Assembly: GCA_027559495.1 (NCBI GenBank)
Contig: JAMXSV010000004.1
Span: 2,035,001 to 2,099,000, forward strand
Direction: 5' to 3'
Length of the DNA: 64,000 bases
From: Aurifilum marmelostoma
Lineage: Eukaryota > Ascomycota > Sordariomycetes > Diaporthales > Cryphonectriaceae
Part shown: piece by piece, positions 20,049-30,978 of the stretch
How positions within the stretch are numbered: position 1 is the stretch's first letter
Layout: each line of letters opens with the position of its first letter
Notes under the pieces: generated by a model
What the model saw: only the letters and a program-made list of their open reading frames with translations
Database searches by the model: none
Told to the model about the DNA's origin: nothing
Program-made: the position numbers and the translations under genes

Positions 20049-21930
20049 GGTCTGTCTGTTGACCCTTGCCGTGTGATTATTCTATTACGATTATTTATCT
20101 TTTAGAAGGAGGAGTAAGAGATTCAACAACAAGGGCCGTAGAGGAAAGAAATAGAGGAGGGAGAGAGAGCAAGGCGGGTGAGGTGGTTGGCGGTAAGAAG
20201 GACAGAGGATGGCGATGGCGGATGATGGTTGAGCCTCTGGAAGGGGGGTTGTTTACATGTGTGCGTGTGGACGCAGCAGATGAAAGGTGTTGGAGGAAAT
20301 CGTCGAGATTTAGGACAGGACGTGTTCGCGTCTGAGATCAGGACCTTTTTCCTCTTCTTTTTTTTTTTTGAAATGTTTTTTTTTTTTCCCCTGGAGGAGA
20401 AGGACAAGGTGGAGGGGCCCTCGACGAGACCGGGAAGGAGGAGAGAGGCAAGGCAGTAGTGGTTGCTGATAAGAAGTCGCGGTGGAGTACTCTGAGCTTG
20501 TCGTCGTCTCTGCCGCGGGAACCTCGGTGGGACTGGCTGGGACTGGCTGGGACTGGCACTGAGGACTGGCACTTGCTGATAGCATCCACTTTCTTTAAGC
20601 AAGACGACGGGTCATGAATGAATTCGTGAGAGAAGGTATCCCCCCCCCCGCTCTCTGGTTGTATCGTCGTGAAATTTCAGGTTCGGGAACAGTAGAGTCA
20701 GCAGCAAAATTAGAACCAACAGGATGAGCTTGGTAAGGACTGGAGGAGGGGAGAGAATTTAAGAAGAACAAGATTGACATGGAAAAAGTTTAAAAGAGAT
20801 AAGAGAGAGAGAGAGAGACCTGAGGGGGAAGAAAGAAAAGTAAACCAAAAAAAAAAAAAAAAAAAAAGATCGTGGCAAAGACAGTCCCTGCTGACCCTTT
20901 CTCCCTCTCTGCCTGATCATCCCACACGTGTCGTCTCCTTCTTCAACTTTTTGGTCTGGTTTGCTTTCGTTTCGTTTCTATTTTTGAGTGGAGACACTAC
21001 GGCCCCCCCCCCCCTTCTCCATCATCTGTCCATCTATTATTGTTGTAGCTGATGGATTCTCTGGTGAGACCAGGGTACCTTTCCCCCCATCCCTCCTCGC
21101 TCCAGAGTCCCTCTCGTCCAAAGACGTAGCTCACTAATTTACTCATGTTTACATGCTGGTAGATAGATCAAGGCGAGGAAGAAGAAGAAGAGGGGGGAAA
21201 AGAAGAAAAAAAAAAAGAAGCAAACTGTAAAACACCCTGGATCACATGTACAGAACGAAAATAATGTACCGGGTGCTCAAAGTTACTGACAGTACTGGGT
21301 AGGTAGGTGTACCTGGTGGAACGGCCCTGAAGGCGGTCAACGCTTTTCTATCCGCCCGCCCCCGCCGCCGGTGGATCTCCCGGGTGCTGCTGGCACATGT
21401 GAGATGAGCTGTCTTTTTCCCCACGGACCTACCTGCGCAGTTCCTCACCCATCTAGACCATTCTCTATGCAGGAGGTTTGGACAGAGATCGTGATCTTCT
21501 CCTGCTGGGTTCGTCCTCTTCTTCATATGCTTGTTGGTGCACACAGAGGCCTCCTGCACCGCCAATGTTGCATACCATCTCAGCTACAGCACTCATGGGC
21601 CAGGCCATATGAAAGCAATCCATGGCCATACTAGATCAAAAGGCCGTACGAGAAGCATGACGAGTCGAAAACACATCTCGGCACGCTTGTCACTTCTGAA
21701 AAGCACAAAACTTGTTCCTAATTCCTGTCCCTGGTGGACCAAGCCTAGAAAGGAGTGTACACTGGATTGAAGCCATCCACATCAAGACCTATTCTGGCAC
21801 GGCATCCCAAATGTCCCTTTTTGCTTTTCTTCAGTGTTCCTTCCGTGTTCCGAACTTTCCTGTCCCTGATAGCACCACTTTGAGAGACAGCGCGGCGTCC
21901 ACCTGCCTCGGACCGCGCACTTGTAGCTCT
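20049..21930. other. Intergenic region, IVY1-like promoter and SUB2 3' side
   Basis: These 1.9 kb contain a 10-bp tandem repeat (GACTGGCTGG units near 20528-20576), C runs (20640-20649, 21003-21014), A tracts (20846-20866) and GA-rich stretches. Only short unsupported frames are seen, and no RNA gene is recognised. Confidence 0.65.
20528..20576. repeat. 10-bp tandem repeat (GACTGGCTGG units)
   Basis: Three near-perfect copies are followed by two diverged ones (GACTGGCACT). The repeat is short and lies in the upstream region of the IVY1-like gene. Confidence 0.8.
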
Positions 21931-24258
21931 CTAAGAAGCCATGTAGGTGCTGGCCTCAATACCGTCCTTGGGGAACTCACTGCCATGCTGTGTTAATTTG
22001 TGTGCCTCACCCGGAAGAAGATGTCAAAGCCCCGGGGGAAACTTGGGGGGAGGAGGTTCTCAGTAGACAACTTACGGGATAGCCACTTCGAAGCGCTTGC
22101 CAATGGCCTCGAGCACGTTGCGGTCATCATCGGTGCTGACGAACGAGATGGCCAGGCCCTTGGTACCGAAACGACCGGCACGACCAACACGGTGCAGGTA
22201 CGAGTCGGCCTCGGAGGGCATGTCGTAGTTGATGGCCAGGTTGATGCGCTCAATGTCGATACCACGCCCAAAGACGTCGGTAGCAACGCAGATGCGCTTG
22301 TTGAACTCCTTGAACTCCTTGTAACGGCGGATACTGCACGGCATCGTTCAGCAGTCGCTCACATTGTGAAAAGTGGTCTACTACTTACCGCTCCTCCTGG
22401 CTGACACCAGAGTGGACCGCGATGGACGGGAAGTTGCACTCCCGCAGCAGCTTGTCCAGCTCGGTGGCGCGGACCGTGCTCTTGACGAAGATGATGACCT
22501 GGTTGAACTGGAGGTCGTCGAGGAGCTCGTTGAGCTTGCGGTTCTTCTCGCGCTCCTCGAGGGCAACGTAGTACTGCTGGAGACCGTGCAGCGTCAACTT
22601 GGTATCCTCGTCGACATAGTGCTCCGTCGGGTTCTGCATGAACTTGCGGCAGATGGGCTTGACCGTGTCCGACAGCGTAGCGCTGAACATCATGACCTGC
22701 TTCTGCTGCGGAGTCGCACGGAAGATCTCCTGTACATCGCGGCGCATGTCTGTCTCGAGTGTCAGCTGCTGCTGCTGCTGCTGCTGTGGGAGCAAAGAGA
22801 GAGCGCTTTGGGCCAGAGCTTACCAACTTGATCGAGCATCTTGTCGCACTCGTCGAGGACAAAGATGCGGACGCTGCCCAGGCGCAGGTGCTTGTCGCGG
22901 ACGAGGGCGTTGAGGCGGCCGGGGGTGCCGACGATGATGTGGGGGTGAGTCTCCTTGTTCTTCAGGACCTCGGCGTCCTTCTGGATGGGCGTGCCGCCGT
23001 AGAAGACGCCGGTCTTGATGTCGGGCATGTACTTGGAGAACCGGTTGTACTCGTTGCGGATCTGGAAGGCGAGCTCACGAGTGTGGCACATAACCAGGAC
23101 GGAGCACTCGCCGGCAACGGGCTCCACCTGCTGAAGGGTGGTGAGGACAAAGACCGCGGTCTTTCCGAGACCCGACTTGGCCTGGCAGATGATGTCACCA
23201 CCAAGCAGCGCCTGAGGAATGCATGTTTGCTGAACTGCACGATCGGACCCAAGTTAGAAAATGGTCTCGCAAGGTTTTGAACAACGGAGGAGGAGGACGG
23301 AGAGGAAGTCGACAGGTCCGCCCATCGTCGCAGCAGAAAGATTCTCGTCCAGATGGAAGATGCGGGAAGTCGTCAACGCGAGCGCGGCGCATGATACAAG
23401 AAGTCCGTCGATCAAGACAAAGAAAGGTTGGGGTGCCGGTTCCCCTCCTTTGGGGCCTGCCGGAGGGCTTCCGCAGCACTCCCTCGACAGATACGCTGTT
23501 TCCACGTGCCACCTCTTTCGGAAAAAATTCTTCGCCAAAGCAACCCAGATGTGCGACCAGGCCAGATGGCACGAGCTCAGGTGGAGCTGGTCGATGTTGT
23601 CTGCCAATGACGCTCAGGAGTGAGCCCGATGAAGGGTTCCAGAGCAGACAATTGCGTCAACCATCTTGAGAAAGAATTCGACCCTCTGCCGTCCTAGTTC
23701 TATTGTGTCTCTGTGTGTGTGCACACAACAGCAACAGATTCTCCCTCCCCTGGTAAGGGTAAGGACCCCCCTTTGTCATGCATTTTGCCTCTTCCGATGC
23801 CATGAAATGCCACCAGCGCTCATCTCCAAAGACGGAGATCATTGTCTTGACCTTGGACCCAGGTTCTTCGCTTTGTCTTCTCTTGATTTGTCTTCTTTGT
23901 CTTTCTTTGCTTGCTTGCGAGATGGACGGACCCTTGAGGACTGTGTGGGACGCAGGAGGGGTATGGCATTCTTGAGTGTAACGACAGGCTGCAATGATGG
24001 AGTCAGAGTTTGGTATCAGGACTGACCCTCCGAAGGATGCTCGAAGCCACAGTCGGTGATGGCGCGGATCAGTTCAGGCTTGAGCAGGAAGTCGCGGAAA
24101 CCAGTGGAGTGGATGCCGACGTAGGAACCCTTCTTGTCGACATTGTCGCCGGCAGCAGCAGCGGCTGCCTCAGCCTTCTTGCCGTTGGCGGCGGGGGCGG
24201 CCTTTTGGGTCTCCAGCTCCTCGTCGGAGTAGTCGATGAGATCCTCCTCGGCAGACAT
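21931..24258 (-). CDS. SUB2: ATP-dependent RNA helicase SUB2 (UAP56), 436 aa
   Basis: SUB2 is a DEAD-box (DECD) helicase in the nucleus. It acts in spliceosome assembly and, with TREX, in mRNA export. Exons are 24258-24027, 23234-22824, 22749-22389, 22333-22076 and 21979-21931; all phases agree. The start MSAEEDLIDYSDEEL and GSYVGIHSTGFRDFLLK are diagnostic. Motif I is CQAKSGLGKT; motif II is VLDECDKMLDQ; motif III is FSATLS; late motifs are VATDVFGRGIDIERINLA and HRVGRAGRFGTKG. The end ASTYMAS fits the family. Intron 1 is 792 nt (24026-23235), about ten times the other introns. Intron 2 (74 nt) carries a CTG repeat. The gene is divergent to the RNase P/MRP subunit gene. Confidence 0.97.
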
Positions 24259-25025
24259 GATGGCTGTGGGATGTTATGGATCGAGCAGATCAAGGGATGA
24301 GTATGAGCAGGGCCCGAAAGCACGCGCTTGTGGTCAAGCCGAGTCGCGAGGCTGGTAAACAAAGAGGGAGGGAGGAAGCGAGCGCAGATGGACTCTGCAG
24401 CAGGTAAGGAAAAAGAAACGCGTAGAGGCGGCGAACCAATGGTTGCTTGGGGGGGGGATCCGTTGGTCTACGAGAAGTGGATGTCGGTGGTCGAGAGAGG
24501 GACGGAGAGATGGATGGTTGGAAAGGATAAAGGATAGAAAATTTGTGGAGGGAGAGGGTGAGGTCGAAAGGACTTTGGAGCGTGAAAGAAAAGGTGAGAA
24601 AGCTGACACCAGTACTTTGGTAGCAGTAGCAGGGAGCAGGTGCCACAGCAGCAGGGACGGGAGGGACAGGGTGGGGGCAGGGAGGCAGCGCGCACCGCCG
24701 AGTGGCCCTTGCGTCGCCTTGCTGGTTGCCTTCGAGGCCAGCCAGGCTAGCCCTATTTCGGCCACCTGTACCACTTTTCCAGAAGATCACAGATCAGGCT
24801 CTGCGGGGAGGAGCCCTGTGCAAGCAGGGCTGAACCGGCTCGTCTGCAGGAAAGCCCAGACGTATCATTTCGACCAGTCACCTGTTGCAAATCGCACGAC
24901 AGCCTCGAATTTTCCTTCACCTATCACCGTCATCAATCCTCCTGTGACTCAAAAGCTGGACATCTCTGAGGGGTCACCATCCCAGGCTTGTTTCACTTTT
25001 GCCTTCAGCTACACACGCACATAGC
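24259..25025. other. Divergent promoter region (SUB2 / RPR2)
   Basis: This is 767 bp between the two start codons, purine-rich on the plus strand near 24380-24600. No gene is recognised, although several weak overlapping frames exist. Both flanking genes act on RNA, so shared control is possible, but that is inference from position. Confidence 0.6.
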
Positions 25026-25541
25026 ATGGCAAAGACGAAAAAGACTGGCGTGCCAAATCGGCACATATATTCTCGCATCTCGTTTCTCTATCAAGCCGCA
25101 ACCTATCTATCAGAGACAGGCAGAACAGAAGGACTACACAAGGCAGACAGTCAGAAGACCAACCCGTCCGGCGACAGACAGGCTGCTGCTGGTCATGACC
25201 TGCAGACAACAGAAGACCCAGCCACGCCTCAGAAACTATCACGCCAGCTGCTCACCGACTTGCGGAACGTCACCCTCAAGTCTCAGGTCCGGATCAGCCC
25301 GGACCTCAAGCGCACCATCTGCAAGTTCTGCGACACGCTCCTTGTTGACGGAAAGACGTCCTCGTCTGCCGTCGAGAACAGGAGCAAGGGCGGCAAGAAG
25401 CCCTGGGCGGATGTGCTAGTGGTCAGATGCCACACATGCGGTAATGAAAAACGCTTCCCCGTCAACGCCGAGAGACAGAAGAGGCGGCCTCACCGCCCTG
25501 CGGCGACACAAGCACTTCAGCTGCATCACAGCGGAACATGA
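25026..25541 (+). CDS. RPR2: RNase P/MRP subunit of the Rpr2/Rpp21/SNM1 family, 171 aa
   Basis: Members bind the RNA of RNase P (tRNA 5' processing) or RNase MRP (rRNA processing) and hold zinc with four cysteines. One exon, with ATG at 25026 (MAKTKKTGVPNRHIYSR). The N-terminal helical part (RISFLYQAATYL) and LSRQLLTDLRNVTLKSQVR fit the family. The zinc pairs are CKFCD (about residues 100-104) and CHTCG (about 138-142), followed by KRFPVNAERQKRR. The residues between 45 and 72 form a polar insert. The sequence does not decide between the RNase P (Rpr2/Rpp21) and MRP (Snm1) role. Confidence 0.88.
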   Translation: MAKTKKTGVPNRHIYSRISFLYQAATYLSETGRTEGLHKADSQKTNPSGDRQAAAGHDLQTTEDPATPQKLSRQLLTDLRNVTLKSQVRISPDLKRTICKFCDTLLVDGKTSSSAVENRSKGGKKPWADVLVVRCHTCGNEKRFPVNAERQKRRPHRPAATQALQLHHSGT

Positions 25542-25750
25542 GGCCATGACTTATTCCTTAGACCGACTATGTCAAGGCCTGTTAGGCACACACACTCCTC
25601 CGTCCCAGCTGCAAGTGTTCGTCCAGGGCTGGAAAGGGAACAGGGTGCTCCGCGATGGCTATCGTCCCGCAAGCTCATGAAGACCTGGGCGGCAGATGAT
25701 AATAATCTGTAGCTGGACGCGGATGCGAGGTTCCGCCCTCATACGGTGGC

Positions 25751-26202
25751 TCACTTCTGCTGAGCCTGCTCCTTTACGGAATCCTCGCCCAGCACCTTAC
25801 TGGCAGCCATAAACCTGCAAGAAGCCGTGTCAGCTTAAACTAACTTGCAAGGGCGAGAGATGTCGCAGAGAGGAGGAGACTTACAGCCCACCATGCCAGC
25901 TTCCCAGACCACGCATACACTCAGCCTGGACGCTGGTCATGCGGAGCAGGTTCTCGGTGTCGGCAAGATTGGCGGACAGCTGGGCCAACTGAGAGTGTAG
26001 CTGCGCCTGTGGGGGACGAAGGGAGGAGCACTTGTCGTTAGCCAGCTAACCTTACGCCTGCCGAATAAAGACAATACAAAAGACACAAGCAAACTGGGGG
26101 AAATGACACCACCGCAAAAGTACATACCAGCTGCCTCTGTTTGACCGCACTGCCGGAAGTGGCCAAGGATTGGCGCTGCGTGCCCTGGCTGTTGTTGTTC
26201 AT
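25751..26202 (-). CDS. HSK3: DASH/DAM1 complex subunit Hsk3, 86 aa
   Basis: Hsk3 is a small coiled-coil subunit of the DASH ring complex that couples kinetochores to spindle microtubules. Exons are 26202-26128, 26006-25885 and 25814-25751; the phases agree. The core is RQLAQLHSQLAQLSANLADT, then ENLLRMTSVQAECMRGLGSW and HGGLFMAASKVLGE. This matches the Hsk3 motif, including the LFMAASKVL end. Length is normal for the family. The gene is easy to miss because all three exons are short. It is convergent with the Rpr2-type gene, with only 209 bp between stops. Confidence 0.88.
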
Positions 26203-28427
26203 GACGGACGAACAGCACGGGCTACTGGAGTCGAAAAAAAAGCGGTCACAAAATCTCTAGGCTGATTTGACCAATTTTGTAGAAACAGTAGAACCTCGTG
26301 TGAATGCGGCAGAAGCGTTGCTAGATGGACAAATGCCGTGTTGTTGATATTGATCTTGTTGTTGTTGCTGTTGCTGTTGCTGACGCGACCGCGGCTCAGT
26401 CATGGAATGGGCCCGCCTCCGCCCCCCCCCCAAAAAAACCCCAGCCGCCGTTTCAGCCCGCCGCCAGTCGGCACCAGCTGGCGGAGACTGAATTACGAAC
26501 CTCGAACCAATCCAATTCAGCACAGCAGCAAGTGACAGATAATGTCCTGATCATGGGGGAGCATTCAAGCAGATGATTCACAAAAATTCGATCTATGCTA
26601 GATCCATGAAGTCGTTGTTCATCATACAGTAGTATAGCAGGCATCATTCTCTCCTCTTTAGGTAACAGAGGCCTGCTAGACTCGACTCGTGAAAATACAT
26701 CTCGTCCGGCAACAAGCAACCCATCCTCAACAGCACCGACCAGCGCCAAACCTTCAGTTACTGCTACTTGCTTACAACCAATAAACCTTGATGTACATTC
26801 TAACTTGAAACTCTATACACCAAGACCCGACGCTCGAGATGCCACATTAGCAATACACCTCCACCCTACTGTGTAACCCTTCCTCGTCCCGTCCCGTCAA
26901 CGGCTTCTCCCGCCACAGCCTATAAATAATTATGCAGTCAGGGAGGGGGGGGGACATTGATAGCAATTCTAAAGACTTTCAATTCAGGGAAGGGGGGGAG
27001 GGGCAGGGGAAGACAGAACACAGATCTTTTCGACAATTTCCTTGTAAAGAAAAACATCAAGTCTCCTCCCTTCTGGACTGGTTTACCCCCATCCAAGAAG
27101 ACTTCCTATGTTCTCTTTAGCTCTCTCCGTTCCACGTCTTCCATCCATTTGCTGTCACGTAGGCGATGCTCATAAGCTTTCCGTTGGACACGAAAAGAGG
27201 ACATACGGTTCTCGTTCATCCGTTCTCTTTTCTCATAGTGCGGGCTCCCATCGGAATTCTCGGTTGCGATTTAATCATATCGAAAACAAAAGAGACACGC
27301 TAAGGAACAGTACAAATACTTTTGTGTGAGAGTGTGTGTATGTGGACGAAAGGAAATGTGGTGGCGGTCCAACCACGATTTGTGTGTGTGTGTGTGTGTG
27401 GGTGTTTTATACAGCAGATTATATCCCATCCTGACCCCATTTACTCCTGGCAGTGGATGAGACCCTCATCCATCGGTCTGTTCGCCACCTCTCTGAGACC
27501 TCCCTTCTTCCCTTCTAAGCCCCACCATGTCATGCCTCGGATTCATCCACAACCTCGAATGCCTTCCACTTTCTTCCTCAGTGCATATCCCTGTCCCACT
27601 TAACTGTCTTCCGAACCGGCCCATGCTCCCATTACACGCATTGGCTGAAATGCAAATGCCTCTGCTCTGGCCATTCCGCCCTTCTTCTTTCATCGCAACG
27701 CTTGTGTGTGTTTGTGTGTAGACAATCGGTTGGTTTGTCGGGCCGGTGTGGCGGTACCAGAGTTATGACGAAAGGGAGCCGCAGACGAGAATGTGATGCG
27801 GGGTAATATTAACAAGAAATAGGATGAAGTATACCGCGATATGCTTCCTCCCCCTGGCCGTGCCGTGCCAAAATACCCTTATGTACCTTGCGGATGGAAA
27901 CCACTTGTTGCTCTCGCCCCAAGTGGTTCGGTCACTAATATTATGTTTGGTCGGATTTGTACGGCCGTCTTTTTTTCATTTTTCTTTTTCTTCTCGGCCG
28001 CGGTTTCGAGAAAGTATTCCGGCCAGCTGGTGTTAACCAAGGACTGATGAGACTTTCCCTCCCTCAACGCCTTCTATTTGTCGTATGCACGCCATGTGTT
28101 CGTAAATTCGAGGATTTCCAGGATAGCGCTTCGCCACAACTCGCACAGGTAGTGAGTATACGCGATGCTCAGGGTATGTGTCCCATTGAACGAGGTTCGA
28201 TCGAGGACACCCTTCAGTGAAGGGGAAAAAAAAAAAAAAAAGAGGAGCCGGGCCCGTATGTGTGTGTTTATGTGTGAACAGACGCCTCTTGGGCAGATAC
28301 GTCGTTACACTTTGCCCTCCGGGTGATCCGACGACCGCGCACTTGAGCTTCGCAGGAACAGGAAGCTCCGGTGCCGCAGCCGCTTTGGTTCGGGCCAGGG
28401 CAGGCCATACCCAGATATGCGACGCTC
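26203..28427. other. Intergenic region, HSK3 promoter side and ketopantoate reductase 3' side
   Basis: These 2.2 kb have a C10 run at 26422-26431, a CAA/CAG-type microsatellite near 26340-26380, a (TG)n tract near 27380-27400 and an A tract near 28228-28241. I see no frame with a recognisable domain. The end near 28428 will include the 3' untranslated region of the reductase gene. Confidence 0.65.
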
Positions 28428-30978
28428 CTAACGTGCCGCGATGGAGGGGCGGGCTCCGAGGCTGCTCTGGCTGCTGTGCGCAGATGGTGTATCGAGATTA
28501 GTGGATTCACCACTGCCCGCGCTGGCGCTCGCACTTCCGGTCAGACTTGGGACATTTTGGCCCTTGGAGGGCGGATGAAGGTTGCTCACCCCAGCGTGCT
28601 GTTCAACTTGTTGCGGTGCGACTGCGTTGCCATGCCCTGGTGGATACTGAGGCACAGGCTGGCGGACACCGTTAGGCGGCGACGGTCGTCCGTTCATGCC
28701 AGGCCCGTATCCGTTGGGCGGGGACGGCCGACCATTTCCTCCTCTCATAGACGGAGCATATCCTGGTGACTGGCTCGCTCTCCGCTGGAACATGCCAGTC
28801 GGCGGCCCGTTCATTCCATTCTGCCAGTTGCCCGCTTGCGAGGTCATGGAGTTGGCTCGCGATTCTGCCTGCATTGCGCTTCGGTCAACATGGCCATATC
28901 TGTTGTCGGTGAACTTCATCAACGGGTCGTCTAGGATGTTGGCGCCAAGGTTAGGTGTCTGGGTGACCATCTGGCTCGAGCGGTTGCGGCTGCCGAAGTT
29001 GGGCCTGAAGCGGCTGGATCTGGCTGGCATCGCATCGGCCTCCGGGTTCTTGCGAAACTGCGAGGCTGAGGGCTTTGGTGTGTGCCTGTTCTTCCTGGAC
29101 GTGACACTCATCATGTCAAAGTTGTCCGGATCGATCATGGGCATGGGCGGTCCGTTGTTGAGATCGAAGTAGTCCTCGTCGTCGTCATCATCGTAGACCG
29201 GTCCCCTGGGAGGAGGCGGGCCGCGCCTTGGTCCCGGTCCAGGCGGTCCCATCATGCCTCTTCCTGGGGGGGCCCTCATCCTCATCTCCTGGTCCCGCAG
29301 TGCCAGCTCGCGCTGTCGCAGCTGAAGCTCGCGCTCCCTGATCGCTAGCTGGTCGGGGTTGATGGGCTCGCCGCCCTCGGGTATGTCATCTTCGTAGAAG
29401 CCCAGGTGGCCGAACTCCTCCTGCAGACCTTCGTCTATTGAGCCTCGCCTGGACGGCTGCTGGCGGGCATATGATCCGTTGGGCATGCCGTTCATAGGAG
29501 GGCGACCATAGCCATTCGGAGGGCCCGCATTAGACGAAGGACGGCGCATTCCAGGAGGTGGTCCCATCTGTGAGGGACCTCTGGGCCGTCGCGGCATTCC
29601 GTTTCCGTTAGGCATGCCATTGGGCGGCATGGGACGAGGGGGCTGCATGGACATGCGGGCAGCTGGAGACGGCATGACCATGGAGGTTGGCGAGGAAGAC
29701 GGCGGCGGAGGCCCTGCTGCCGCGGCAGTAACGTCTATCTTGGGCCTGTTCCGATTGACAACGTTCAGGTGGTGGAGCATGGCATACAGCGTCTCGATGC
29801 GTGGCACGCTGACGTTGGCTTCCTGCGCGAGCTTCACGGGCGAGCCCAGGAAGGACTCAACTTCCATGGGTCTCCTAGACTGGAAGTCCTGCCACATCAC
29901 GCTCTCCGAGCCCGTCTGCCTCGTCATTTCATCCATAACCTTCTGTTTGTAGCCTGCATCAAAACTGCAGCCTTGTGCGGCAGCCAACTCCAGTAGCTCG
30001 TCAATCACGCCGGAAACAAGAGTTTTCACCGCAGGCTTGGCGAGGAGCTCCGAGTAGTTTGCCGTCTCAAATATGACGCTGGCTGGGTGAAAGGCAATGG
30101 GACTGCAAAACATTCGTTAGTACCTAAAGGCGGGGAAAAGCTGGCATGAAGGGACCGGTACTCACCCTATGACACGTTCAAACTGGTGCTGGCGGATGTT
30201 GGGTGACACCTTGGCGTCGACCTGACCGGAGCTCAATGTGATAGCAAGAGCTGATGCCATGTCATCCTGTATCGTTGCCGGAATGGCAGAGTTCCTCTTC
30301 GCGGGACCAACCCATAATTCGGTCGACCCTTTGTGCTCGAACTCACTTTGGCCCAGTTGCGCCAGATCAGCACCTGCTACAAGAGACAGAACAACGTTTG
30401 TTGGGTATCTCTCCTCGATCGCTGTCTCCAGACCGATCGTGTTCGTGGTGTTGATTAGGATGCAAGTATGGTTAGGAACAACAACGGAATCGATGACCGA
30501 GGCCAGGTCGTATATGTCGGGTAGAGCTTTTACGCAGAGGACAACGTAATCGAACGATCCTTCTTTGCGACTTAATGCCTCTTCTGGTGATCTGACCACT
30601 GTGTACGAGATATCCGTCAGCAGCTGTCTAATCCTCCTTCACAAATGTGAGTCAAGGGGGTGGGGAGGAGAGGCTGCGCGCGCGCGCGCCTGATCTTGAA
30701 CCTTACCTCGACGGGGCTTGAATCTCTCGTTGCCGAAAACTGCAGACCTTGTGGAAGGAAAAAAAAGTTAGCATCACGAGGCGCGACGTGCAGGGCGCCA
30801 GGCGCGTGTGGTCCGAGACTTACTTGAAGGAGATGCCATATTGTGCGACATGCTCGTAGCCAGACTTCCAGACAAGAGTCACGTCACAGGCATTGGTTGC
30901 CTGTAACCTCCACGACAGGAAAGCAGACACAGCATTCCCACCCACTACAATAATATTCATTAGCTCCAGGTCGGCCAT
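28428..30978 (-). CDS. Ketopantoate reductase-like protein with long disordered tail, 767 aa
   Basis: The fold is that of 2-dehydropantoate 2-reductase (ApbA/PanE), which uses NADPH in the pantothenate pathway. Exons are 30978-30824, 30747-30707 (41 nt), 30598-30166 and 30102-28428; phases agree. The Rossmann start is MNIIVVGGNAVSAFLSWRL, where the usual GxGxxG is GGNAVS. The catalytic Lys region is VVLCVKALPD, the Asn region LINTTNTIGLE, and the C-terminal helical domain begins HPASVIFETANYSEL and ends near residue 330. Then follow about 440 residues rich in Pro, Gly, Met, Asn and Arg with an acidic patch (DDDDDEDYFD). Long fungal relatives such as fission yeast mug72 are known, so enzymatic activity is uncertain. 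Intron 2 holds a (GC)n tract (30676-30689). Confidence 0.88.
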
